Positions 40,445-47,619 of a DNA stretch of 50,152 bases are shown one piece after another. How positions within the stretch are numbered: position 1 is the first letter of the stretch; every line of letters begins with the position of its first letter. Source of the stretch: Paraburkholderia sp. SG-MS1. GTDB lineage: Bacteria; Pseudomonadota; Gammaproteobacteria; Burkholderiales; Burkholderiaceae. The notes under the pieces were generated by a model that saw nothing but the letters and a program-made list of their open reading frames with translations, was not told where the DNA came from and did no database searches. A program made the position numbers and the translations under genes. The DNA lies in contig NZ_NPIH01000280.1 of NCBI RefSeq assembly GCF_012275575.1, forward strand, positions 14,628-64,779. The letters are read 5' to 3'.

Positions 40445-41536
40445 ATGACGCCCCCCTCTTCCCAAGACACGACCCAAGACTCCACCGACAGCCGTCTCGA
40501 ACTGCTCAAAGCCTGGCTGCAAGGCCATGCGGCGCGTTATGCGCTCGAGCTCGACACGCTGGTCCCTGCTTCGTCCGACGCCAGTTTTCGCCGCTATTTC
40601 CGGCTCGCCGGTAAGGCGGCGGAAGGCGAAAGCGCCACCAGCCTGATCGCCGTCGATGCCCCGCCGCCCGAGAAGTCGCGCGAATTCGTGCAGATCGCCG
40701 CCCTGCTCGACGCCGCCGGCGTGCATGTGCCGCGCGTGCTGGAGGCCGATTTCGACGCCGGGCTGATGCTCGTCACCGATCTGGGCACCGCTTCCTACCT
40801 CGCGGCGCTAACCGACGCGCAGCAGTCCGGCGATTCACGCCGCGCCCGCACGCTAATGCGCGACGCGCTCGACGCGCTGATCCGCTGGCAACTCAGTTCG
40901 CGCGAAAACGTGCTGCCGCCGTTCGACGAAGCATTCCTGCGCCGCGAAATGGAGCTGATGCCGGAGTGGTTCATCGGCCGGCACCTCGCGCGCGAGGTCG
41001 ACGAAAAAACGCGTGGCGTGCTCGATCGCACGTTCGCGCTGCTGATCGCGAGCGCGCGTGCGCAGCCGCAGGTGTTCATGCTGCGCGATTTCATGCCGCG
41101 CAATCTGATGATCGCCGCCGCGCCGAACCTTGTGAACCCCGGCGTGCTGGACTTCCAGGACGCGGTGTTCGGCCCGATCACGTACGACGTCGCGTCGCTG
41201 CTGCGCGACGCGTTCATCGGCTGGGACGAGGAGTTCGAGCTGGACTGCTTTGTGTACTACTGGGAGCGCGCGAAAAAGGCCGGCCTGCCGGTCGATGCCG
41301 ATTTCGGCGAGTTCTACCGGCAGATCGAGTGGATGGGGCTGCAACGGCACATCAAGGTGCTGGGCCTGTTCTGCCGGATCAACTACCGGGACGGCAAGCC
41401 GCACTACATGAAGGATCTGCCGCGTTTCATCGGCTATGCGCGCAAGGTGGCCGAACGCTATGCGCCGCTGCGTCCGTTCGCGAAGCTGCTCGACGAGCTC
41501 GAAGGCCGCGCGAACGAAATCGGCTACACATTCTGA
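40445..41536 (+). CDS. amgK: N-acetylmuramate/N-acetylglucosamine anomeric kinase AmgK-like
   Basis: AmgK phosphorylates the anomeric hydroxyl of MurNAc and GlcNAc recovered from peptidoglycan; with MurU this rebuilds UDP-MurNAc and bypasses the fosfomycin-sensitive step. The 363-residue protein (ATG 40445) has an aminoglycoside-phosphotransferase fold: DASFRRYFRL in the N-lobe, LMLVTDLGTASYLAAL at the hinge, and the catalytic loop FMLRDFMPRNLM (Asp215, Asn220). The usual His two positions before the catalytic Asp is Leu. VLDFQDAVFGPITYDVASLL is the metal-binding segment. murU follows after nine bases, which fixes the assignment. It is divergent from lptD. Confidence 0.9.
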   Translation: MTPPSSQDTTQDSTDSRLELLKAWLQGHAARYALELDTLVPASSDASFRRYFRLAGKAAEGESATSLIAVDAPPPEKSREFVQIAALLDAAGVHVPRVLEADFDAGLMLVTDLGTASYLAALTDAQQSGDSRRARTLMRDALDALIRWQLSSRENVLPPFDEAFLRREMELMPEWFIGRHLAREVDEKTRGVLDRTFALLIASARAQPQVFMLRDFMPRNLMIAAAPNLVNPGVLDFQDAVFGPITYDVASLLRDAFIGWDEEFELDCFVYYWERAKKAGLPVDADFGEFYRQIEWMGLQRHIKVLGLFCRINYRDGKPHYMKDLPRFIGYARKVAERYAPLRPFAKLLDELEGRANEIGYTF

Positions 41537-41545
41537 CCGGTCACC

Positions 41546-42253
41546 ATGTCCCTGAAGAAAGCGATGATTTTCGCCGCCGGCCGCGGCGAGCGCATGCGTC
41601 CGTTGACCGACGCGTGCCCCAAGCCTTTGCTCGAAGCGGGCGGCAAGCCGCTGATCGTCTGGCAGATCGAACGGCTCGCGCGGGCCGGCTTCCGGACTAT
41701 CGTGATCAATCATGCGTGGCTCGGCGCGCAGCTCGAAGCCGCGCTCGGCGACGGTTCGCGCTGGCATGTCGAATTGCGCTACTCGGCCGAGCACGAAGCA
41801 CTGGAGACGGCGGGCGGCATCGCGCAGGCGCTGCCGCTGCTCGAAGATGACGGCGCAAGCGACGTGTTCGTCGCGGTCGCCGGCGACGTGTACGCCGATT
41901 TCGATTACGCCGGGCTCGATGCTCGCGCCCTGCAATTGAAGGCGCAGCCCGCTGCGGGCATGCATCTGGTGATGGTGCCGAATCCGCCGTTTCATCCCAA
42001 CGGCGACTTTGCCCTGGTCGACGGCGTGCTGTCGCTCGACGCGCAGCCGCGCCTGACGTTCGGTAGCATCGCGCTTTACGACACGCGCATGTTCCGCGAC
42101 TTGCCGCGCGGCACGCGGCGCGCGCTCACGCCGTATTATCAGGAGACGATTGCGCGCGGACTCGCGAGCGGCGAGTTGTACGAAGGCTTGTGGGAGAACG
42201 TCGGAACGGCTGCCCAGCTGCAGGATCTGGATCAGCGCTTGAGGATGGGCTGA
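41546..42253 (+). CDS. murU: MurNAc-1-phosphate uridylyltransferase MurU
   Basis: MurU makes UDP-MurNAc from MurNAc-1-phosphate and UTP, completing the AmgK-MurU recycling shunt. The 235-residue nucleotidyltransferase starts with MIFAAGRGERMRPLTDACPK, whose GRGERMRPLT and CPKPLL are the signature of the sugar-nucleotidylyltransferase fold. YSAEHEALETAGGI and AVAGDVYADFD carry the nucleotide and metal-binding residues, and LWENVGTAAQLQDL is near the end. It overlaps no gene and is followed by about 190 bases containing nothing obvious before the convergent ABC transporter. Confidence 0.93.
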   Translation: MSLKKAMIFAAGRGERMRPLTDACPKPLLEAGGKPLIVWQIERLARAGFRTIVINHAWLGAQLEAALGDGSRWHVELRYSAEHEALETAGGIAQALPLLEDDGASDVFVAVAGDVYADFDYAGLDARALQLKAQPAAGMHLVMVPNPPFHPNGDFALVDGVLSLDAQPRLTFGSIALYDTRMFRDLPRGTRRALTPYYQETIARGLASGELYEGLWENVGTAAQLQDLDQRLRMG

Positions 42254-42447
42254 GGGCGGCTAATCGGGCTCGCAGCGAAAAAAGCGTCGAGGCGAGCGGC
42301 GGCGTTACGCGAAGGCCGATGCGCCATACCGCGCAATTCACGCGCGGCATTCGGTCGCCAGTGAAGCGGACGTACCGCGTTCACCGCTCAAACCATTCAA
42401 CTGCTCCGCCCGGCCGCCTGTTGCACACACCACCCCAGGCGCGGCCC

Positions 42448-44337
42448 TCACCGCCCGCCCTCGTTCGCTCCGATCGTCTCCATCGGCTCCGGCGCCTCTG
42501 CCGCACGTTGCTGCTGCAAGGCCCACATCTGCGCAAACAGGCCATTCGCGCGCAGCAGTTCCGCGTGCGTGCCGCGCTCGACGATGCGCCCCTTGTCCAT
42601 CACGATGATCTGCTGCGCGTGCACCACCGTCGACAGCCGGTGCGCAATGATCAGCGTCGTGCGCTCGCGGGCGATCTGATCGAGTTCGTGCTGGATCGCG
42701 CGCTCGGAGCGCGAATCGAGCGCGGAGGTCGCTTCGTCGAACAACAGGATCGGCGGATTCTTCAGGATGGTCCGCGCAATCGCCACGCGTTGCTTTTCGC
42801 CACCCGACAGTTTCAAGCCGCGCTCGCCGACCGGCGTGTCATAGCCGTTCGGCAGCCCATCGATGAACTCGTGAATATGCGCCGCGCGCGCCGCCGCGAT
42901 CACTTCTTCGCGGCTCGCCGACGGCCGGCCGTATGCGATGTTGTAGTAGATCGAATCGTTGAACAACACCGTATCCTGCGGCACGATGCCGATCGACGCG
43001 CGCAGCGAATCCTGCGCGACGTCGCGAATATCCTGAGCGTCGATGGTGATCGCACCGCCCGTCGCGCGGTCCAGATCGTAGAAGCGGAACATCAGCCGCG
43101 CGAGCGTGGACTTACCCGAGCCGCTATGGCCGACCACCGCCGTCGTGGTCCCCGCGGGAATCGTAAAGCTCACGTCGTGCAGTATCTGACGCGCCGGCTC
43201 ATAAGAGAAGTTCACGTGCTCGAAGCGCACCTGCGCACCGCGCACTTGCAATGGTGGCGCGTCGGGCAGGTCGGGCACTTCCTGCGCCGCGCCGAGCAGC
43301 GTGAACATACGGTCCATGTCGGTGAGACTCTGCTTCAGTTCGCGATACACGACGCCGAGAAAATTCAGCGGAATATAAAGCTGCAACATGAAGGTGTTGA
43401 TCAGCACCAGATCGCCGAGCGTGAGGCGTCCGGCCATCACGCCTTGCGTCGCGCGCCAGAGGATGAACACGAGCCCCGTGCCGATGATCGCCTGCTGCCC
43501 GAAGTTCAGCGCCGACAGCGAACGCTGCGATTTGATCGCGGCCGTGCGATAGCGCTTGAGGTTTTCATCATAGCGGCTCGCTTCCCACTCTTCGTTGCCG
43601 AAGTACTTGACGGTCTCGTAGTTGAGCAGCGAATCGATGGCGCGCGAGTTGGCTTTCGAATCGAGATCGTTCATCGTGCGGCGAAAATGCGTGCGCCATT
43701 CGGTGACCTTCACCGTGAACACGATGTACACCGCGAGCGCGATGAATGTGACGATCGCGTAATACGCCTCGTATTTGACGACGAAAAAGCCGAGCACGAG
43801 ACCGACTTCGACGAGCGTCGGCAGGATGCTGTACAGCGAATACGAGATCAGTTGCGTGATACCGCGCGTGCCGCGTTCGATGTCGCGCGACATGCCGCCC
43901 GTCTGCCGTTCGAGATGAAACCGCAGCGACAGCGCATGCAGATGGCGAAACACCTTCAGCGCGAGTTGTCGCACCGCGCTCTCGGTCACTTTCGAAAACA
44001 GGATCTCGCGCAGTTCGGTGAAGAGCGACGTGGACAGCCGCACCACCGCATACGCGACCACCAGCAGTCCAACGCCGCCGAGCAGCACGATGCCCGGCGC
44101 GTCGTGCGCGCGGCCGAGCGCGGTGAGATGCTGGACCGACGCGAGGCTGTCGACGATGCGCTTCATCACGATCGGCACACCCAGATTGGCGACCTTCGCG
44201 CCGATCAGGCAACTGAGCGCGAAGCCGACTCGCCATTTATAGGTGGCGAGATAAGGCAGCAGCGACAGGATCGTCTGCCAGTCGTTGCGAGGCTGGGTGG
44301 AAATCGGCGAGGGTTCGGACGAGGGCGTGCGGCGCAT
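42448..44337 (-). CDS. Atm1/ABCB7-type ABC exporter (permease-ATPase fusion)
   Basis: A 629-residue half-transporter (from ATG 44337; a TTG at 44349 is in frame but lacks a ribosome-binding site). Six N-terminal helices precede an ATPase domain with Walker A VVGHSGSGKSTLARLM, LSGGEKQRVAIARTIL signature and Walker B ILLFDEATSALD. NSRAIDSLLNYETVKYFGNEE is the hallmark of the Atm1/HMT1 group, which exports glutathione-bound persulfides or metal conjugates. The product probably works as a homodimer. It is convergent with murU. No Fe-S biogenesis gene is nearby to refine the function. Confidence 0.93.
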   Translation of the reverse strand: MRRTPSSEPSPISTQPRNDWQTILSLLPYLATYKWRVGFALSCLIGAKVANLGVPIVMKRIVDSLASVQHLTALGRAHDAPGIVLLGGVGLLVVAYAVVRLSTSLFTELREILFSKVTESAVRQLALKVFRHLHALSLRFHLERQTGGMSRDIERGTRGITQLISYSLYSILPTLVEVGLVLGFFVVKYEAYYAIVTFIALAVYIVFTVKVTEWRTHFRRTMNDLDSKANSRAIDSLLNYETVKYFGNEEWEASRYDENLKRYRTAAIKSQRSLSALNFGQQAIIGTGLVFILWRATQGVMAGRLTLGDLVLINTFMLQLYIPLNFLGVVYRELKQSLTDMDRMFTLLGAAQEVPDLPDAPPLQVRGAQVRFEHVNFSYEPARQILHDVSFTIPAGTTTAVVGHSGSGKSTLARLMFRFYDLDRATGGAITIDAQDIRDVAQDSLRASIGIVPQDTVLFNDSIYYNIAYGRPSASREEVIAAARAAHIHEFIDGLPNGYDTPVGERGLKLSGGEKQRVAIARTILKNPPILLFDEATSALDSRSERAIQHELDQIARERTTLIIAHRLSTVVHAQQIIVMDKGRIVERGTHAELLRANGLFAQMWALQQQRAAEAPEPMETIGANEGGR

Positions 44338-44656
44338 GGGGATCTGCAAGGGGGAGAGTGTGAAAATGCCGGAGCTCCCGCGACAATAGCGGCGCGTCGG
44401 GTTGCGGCCTGCCGAGCTGGCACACCGCTTATTGACGCACGACCTCGCTGAACGCTTTCCCGTACAATTCCTGATCTTTCCATTGTCGCAGAAGCCGGCT
44501 GGCGCCGCTTTTCATAGGCTGTCCGGCCACCGGTTGCATGCTGGTCGCGCGGCCGTCCCATCTGCCCCGGTCGCCCCGCCGCTGGTGCAGTCGTCGTGAA
44601 ATTCCCGCCTGCCGGTCGAGCCGACCGAGCCAATACGTTTCTCAAGGGTGCCCCCG
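44338..44656. other. Divergent spacer between the ABC exporter and the thioesterase gene
   Basis: 319 bases without a recognisable gene. It contains a TACAAT hexamer at 44463-44468 facing the thioesterase and TTGACG at 44432-44437, but the two are 25 bases apart, so they do not form a normal promoter pair. Confidence 0.45.
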
Positions 44657-45052
44657 ATGACCGATCTTCTTCAACTCCCGCAAAAGCCCTGTGCGCTGCG
44701 CGTCGTGCCGCAACCGTCGGACGCGAATGTTCACGGCGACGTGTTCGGCGGCTGGATCATGGCGCAGGTGGACATTGCCGGCTCGATTCCGGCGAGCCGC
44801 CGCGCCAACGGGCGGGTGGCGACCATCGCGGTCAATTCGTTCGTGTTCAAGCAGCCGGTGTTCGTCGGCGATCTGTTGAGCTTTTACGCGGATATCGTCA
44901 AGACGGGTAATACGTCGGTCACGGTGTCGGTCGAGGTCTACGCGCAGCGCATGAGCCTGACCGAAGATCTCGTGAAGGTCACCGAGGCGATCCTCACCTA
45001 CGTGGCTACCGATAGTGACCGCCGCCCGCGCGCACTGCCGGTACTCGACTGA
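44657..45052 (+). CDS. YciA-like acyl-CoA thioesterase (hotdog fold)
   Basis: A 131-residue hotdog-fold thioesterase (ATG 44657, with AAGGG at good spacing; a GTG at 44648 would start inside the ribosome-binding site). DANVHGDVFGGWIMAQVDIAG is the YciA motif containing the catalytic Asp and the hotdog helix; VNSFVFKQPVFVGDLLSFYA and VTVSVEVYAQR are core strands. YciA-type enzymes hydrolyse a broad range of acyl-CoAs and may protect CoA pools. It is followed by a terminator at 45096-45123. Confidence 0.92.
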   Translation: MTDLLQLPQKPCALRVVPQPSDANVHGDVFGGWIMAQVDIAGSIPASRRANGRVATIAVNSFVFKQPVFVGDLLSFYADIVKTGNTSVTVSVEVYAQRMSLTEDLVKVTEAILTYVATDSDRRPRALPVLD

Positions 45053-45095
45053 GTTGCTGAGTTGACTCGCTGAATCGAGCCACTCGAGCACACAT

Positions 45096-45123
45096 GGAAA
45101 GAGGCGCCTTGGCGCCTCTTTCC
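45096..45123. terminator. Bidirectional terminator after the thioesterase gene
   Basis: GGAAAGAGGCGCC and GGCGCCTCTTTCC form a perfect 13-bp stem with a 2-base loop. T-rich ends within and after the arm support intrinsic termination. The leftward DUF4148 gene ends 82 bases to the right, so the element may serve both. Confidence 0.75.
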
Positions 45124-45204
45124 GTTTCAGACCTTGAAGTTGCAGGTGTGGCGGCACGCTCGTGACCGGGTGGACCCGGTCCGGCTTCGCTACCGCTTGC
45201 CGGC

Positions 45205-45546
45205 TTACTGGCTCGCCGCCGCGCCGATGCCCGCTTTCTTCTGCGCGTTCTGGATGTCGTTCGGATAGTTCGGATCGTTGCGCGACGGCTGATAGCCGTG
45301 CGCCTCCAGTTGTTTCAACTCGGCGTTCTTCTTCGCCCGCGCCTCTTTGCGCGCGGCCTTGCGCTCCGCCTTCGAGGTGTGCGGCCTCGCGCCGGTCGCC
45401 GCCTTGGCCGCATCGGAGCCCTCGCCCGCCGGCCCTCCTCCGGCGCCCCCGCCGCCGCTTTGTGCGAACGCCGGCGCGGCAGCCGCCACGCTCAGTACAA
45501 CCGATGCCAACAACACAGCCAGTTTTTTTGCAGGTGAAGACGACAT
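45205..45546 (-). CDS. DUF4148 domain-containing exported protein
   Basis: A 113-residue protein with a signal peptide (KKLAVLLASVVLSVAAAAPAFA, cut before QSGG), a Gly-rich stretch, a Lys/Ala-rich helix (KAERKAARKEARAKKNAELK), and a C-terminal block ELKQLEAHGYQPSRNDPNYP followed by DIQNAQKKAG. The last part matches the DUF4148 pattern common in Burkholderiales. GGAG precedes ATG 45546. Function is unknown; it is a small periplasmic protein with a positively charged segment. Confidence 0.88.
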   Translation of the reverse strand: MSSSPAKKLAVLLASVVLSVAAAAPAFAQSGGGGAGGGPAGEGSDAAKAATGARPHTSKAERKAARKEARAKKNAELKQLEAHGYQPSRNDPNYPNDIQNAQKKAGIGAAASQ

Positions 45547-45770
45547 AGTTTTCTCCAGTCGGATTGGCGGATAGTCGGCAGCACGACGCCCGCCACACAC
45601 TACGTGCGGCAGGAACGGCAATCGGGCAAACGGGCGAAGCGCTGCGTGAATCGAGTTTCTTTGATGTTTCGTCGGTACTTCGTCATGCCCCAGCAAGCTC
45701 CCGGATGGGAACCCTGAATATATCCGACTGAAACTCATGCGCAAATCGCTTTTGCCCGCGCAAGCGGTGG

Positions 45771-46703
45771 CTAGGCCGCCCCGCTCGACACTGCGCACGC
45801 GCCATCGCCGCGCAAATAAACATCGACCTGCGCTTCGATCCACTGCGCGAAATGCGTCTGGCCGGCCTTGAGAGTTTCGCGCTGCTGCCACACCAGCCAG
45901 TACGGATAGCGATACGGCACGCGGATCGTGGTGATCTGCACCAACGCACCTTGCGCCAACGCATGCGCGACCAGACTGCGTCGCTCGAGCGCGATGCCCT
46001 GGCCCAGCAGCACCGCGCCGATCGCGATGTTCGAATCGTTGGCCGACAGCACCACGGCTTCGGCCGGCGGCGGCGCGACGTGCGCCGCGTGGCACCAGTC
46101 AGCCCACTGCGCATCGGGGCTGGAGATCAGCGGGCAGGCGACCACGTCCTCGGCGCTCACGGGCAAGCGGCCGCCCGGTGAGAGCGCGAAATGAGGCGCG
46201 GCAACGACGAGCATGTCGTCGTCGAACAGTTTTTGTTGCGCGACGTCGGGCCAATGCCCTTGTCCCATGCGGATGCCGATGTCGGCCGCGCTCTGGCGAA
46301 AATCCTCGACCTGCAGACTGGTCAAGAGGCGCACCCGATAGTACGGGTGCGCTTCGCGAAAGCTCGGAAGGCGCGGCACGAGCCAGTGCTGCGCGAACGA
46401 CGGCAGGGTCGAGATCACCAGTTCGCTCTCCTGTGGGCGCGCCTGCGCGCGGCGCGTGGCCTGGGTGATATCGTGCAGTGCGGCGCGGATGTCCAGCGCA
46501 TACAGGCGTCCTTCGTCGGTGAGGCGCAACCCGCGCGCCTCGCGCACGAAGAGCGCGACGCCCATCGCGTCCTCCAGTACTCTGATCTGCTGGCTCACCG
46601 CCGAGTGCGTCACGTGCAATTCGCGCGCGGCCAGGGTGACGCCGCCCAGACGAGCGACGGCTTCGAAACAGCGGAGCGCGGTAAGCGGCGGGATGGGTTT
46701 CAT
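45771..46703 (-). CDS. LysR-family transcriptional regulator (GcvA-like)
   Basis: A 310-residue LysR regulator starting at ATG 46703 with MKPIPPLTALRCFEAVARLG; the winged HTH continues as VTLAARELHVTHSAVSQQIRVLEDAMG (residues about 15-45). The N-terminal pattern is closest to the GcvA/AmpR subgroup. The effector domain has paired Rossmann-like halves, beginning ELVISTLPSFAQHWLVPRLP. It is divergent from the glutathione S-transferase gene with 158 bases between starts, so that gene is its likely target. Ligand unknown. Confidence 0.93.
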   Translation of the reverse strand: MKPIPPLTALRCFEAVARLGGVTLAARELHVTHSAVSQQIRVLEDAMGVALFVREARGLRLTDEGRLYALDIRAALHDITQATRRAQARPQESELVISTLPSFAQHWLVPRLPSFREAHPYYRVRLLTSLQVEDFRQSAADIGIRMGQGHWPDVAQQKLFDDDMLVVAAPHFALSPGGRLPVSAEDVVACPLISSPDAQWADWCHAAHVAPPPAEAVVLSANDSNIAIGAVLLGQGIALERRSLVAHALAQGALVQITTIRVPYRYPYWLVWQQRETLKAGQTHFAQWIEAQVDVYLRGDGACAVSSGAA

Positions 46704-46861
46704 GTTAGAAATTCTGACGTAGATCGTCGGTAATTGTCGCTTTTTCTGGCGCGCGGAGATGCTTAATCTATCGGCTTGAGGCACCAGACATCGCACGGGC
46801 GAGAAGCGCCGCGGCGCGGCCCGCTCAGGCGCACAATGATAGAACTGCTAACGGGAAACAC

Positions 46862-47476
46862 ATGAAACTGATCGGAATGCTCGATTCGCCCTACGTACGC
46901 CGGGTCGCCATCTGCCTCAAATTGCTGAAGCTCGACTTCGAACACTCACCGATCTCGGTGTTCAGCACGTACGAACAGTTCGCGCGGATCAACCCGGTCG
47001 TCAAGGCGCCCACGCTGATCGCCGACAACGGCAGCACGGTGATGGAGTCATCGGTGATCCTGCAGTACCTGGCGACGCTGGCCGGACCCGGGCAGCGGCT
47101 CTTCCCCACTCTGCCGGAAGACGCTTTGCGCGCCGCCCGTCTATCGGGGCTTGCGCTCGCGGCGTGCGAGAAGAGCGTCCAGATCGTCTACGAGCGGAAT
47201 CTGCGGCCGGTGGAGAAGCAGCACGAGCCCTGGCTCGAGCGCGTGCGCGCGCAACTACTCGCCGCTTACGCCGAACTCGAACGCGAGGTGGCGACGGCCG
47301 CGCTGCCGATCGAGCAGGAGCAGTTCGACGCGGCGGACGTCACCGTGGCGGTGAGCTGGCATTTCACGCAGATGATGCTGCCGGAGATCGTCGATCAGGC
47401 TGCGTACCCGCACTTGCAGGCGTTTTCGGCGCTGGCGGAGGACTTGCCGGTTTTCGTGGACACGCCGGCGGTCTGA
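46862..47476 (+). CDS. Glutathione S-transferase family protein
   Basis: A 204-residue two-domain protein. The N-terminal thioredoxin-fold part starts MKLIGMLDSPYVRRVAICLK, where the Ser in DSPYVRR is the likely glutathione-activating residue; NPVVKAPTLIADNGSTVMESSVILQYL supplies the cis-Pro and the Glu-Ser glutathione-binding residues. The helical C-terminal part runs from about residue 90. GGGAAA precedes the ATG at 46862. It is divergent from the LysR gene. Substrate is not predictable; detoxification of an electrophile is typical of the family. Confidence 0.92.
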   Translation: MKLIGMLDSPYVRRVAICLKLLKLDFEHSPISVFSTYEQFARINPVVKAPTLIADNGSTVMESSVILQYLATLAGPGQRLFPTLPEDALRAARLSGLALAACEKSVQIVYERNLRPVEKQHEPWLERVRAQLLAAYAELEREVATAALPIEQEQFDAADVTVAVSWHFTQMMLPEIVDQAAYPHLQAFSALAEDLPVFVDTPAV

Positions 47477-47547
47477 CAACGGCGGTGCGGGAAGCCCGCC
47501 CTGTCATCGACAAGGCGGCGTGCAGGGACGAACCAGAACGCGCCGCC

Positions 47548-47619
47548 GATTGGCCCGGCAGTGATGCCCGGCCTCGCAGCGCCTCGATTGCCGCTGCGAG
47601 CCGCTCCCCCGGGCCAATC
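47548..47619. terminator. Nested double hairpin between the GST and GGDEF-EAL genes
   Basis: An outer perfect 11-bp repeat (GATTGGCCCGG 47548-47558 with CCGGGCCAATC 47609-47619) encloses an inner perfect 8-bp stem (CTCGCAGC 47573-47580 with GCTGCGAG 47593-47600). It sits between convergent genes and its right arm touches the stop of the leftward gene. No T-run follows, so termination would be Rho-type or structural. Confidence 0.5.

Noticed and set aside
42190..44451. A 753-codon plus-strand frame opposite the ABC exporter
   Set aside because: Arg/His-rich shadow of a gene with intact Walker and signature motifs on the other strand.
45205..46095. A 296-codon minus-strand frame ending in the DUF4148 protein
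   Set aside because: The upstream half overlaps the LysR gene in another frame. The signal peptide and GGAG support the short start at 45546.
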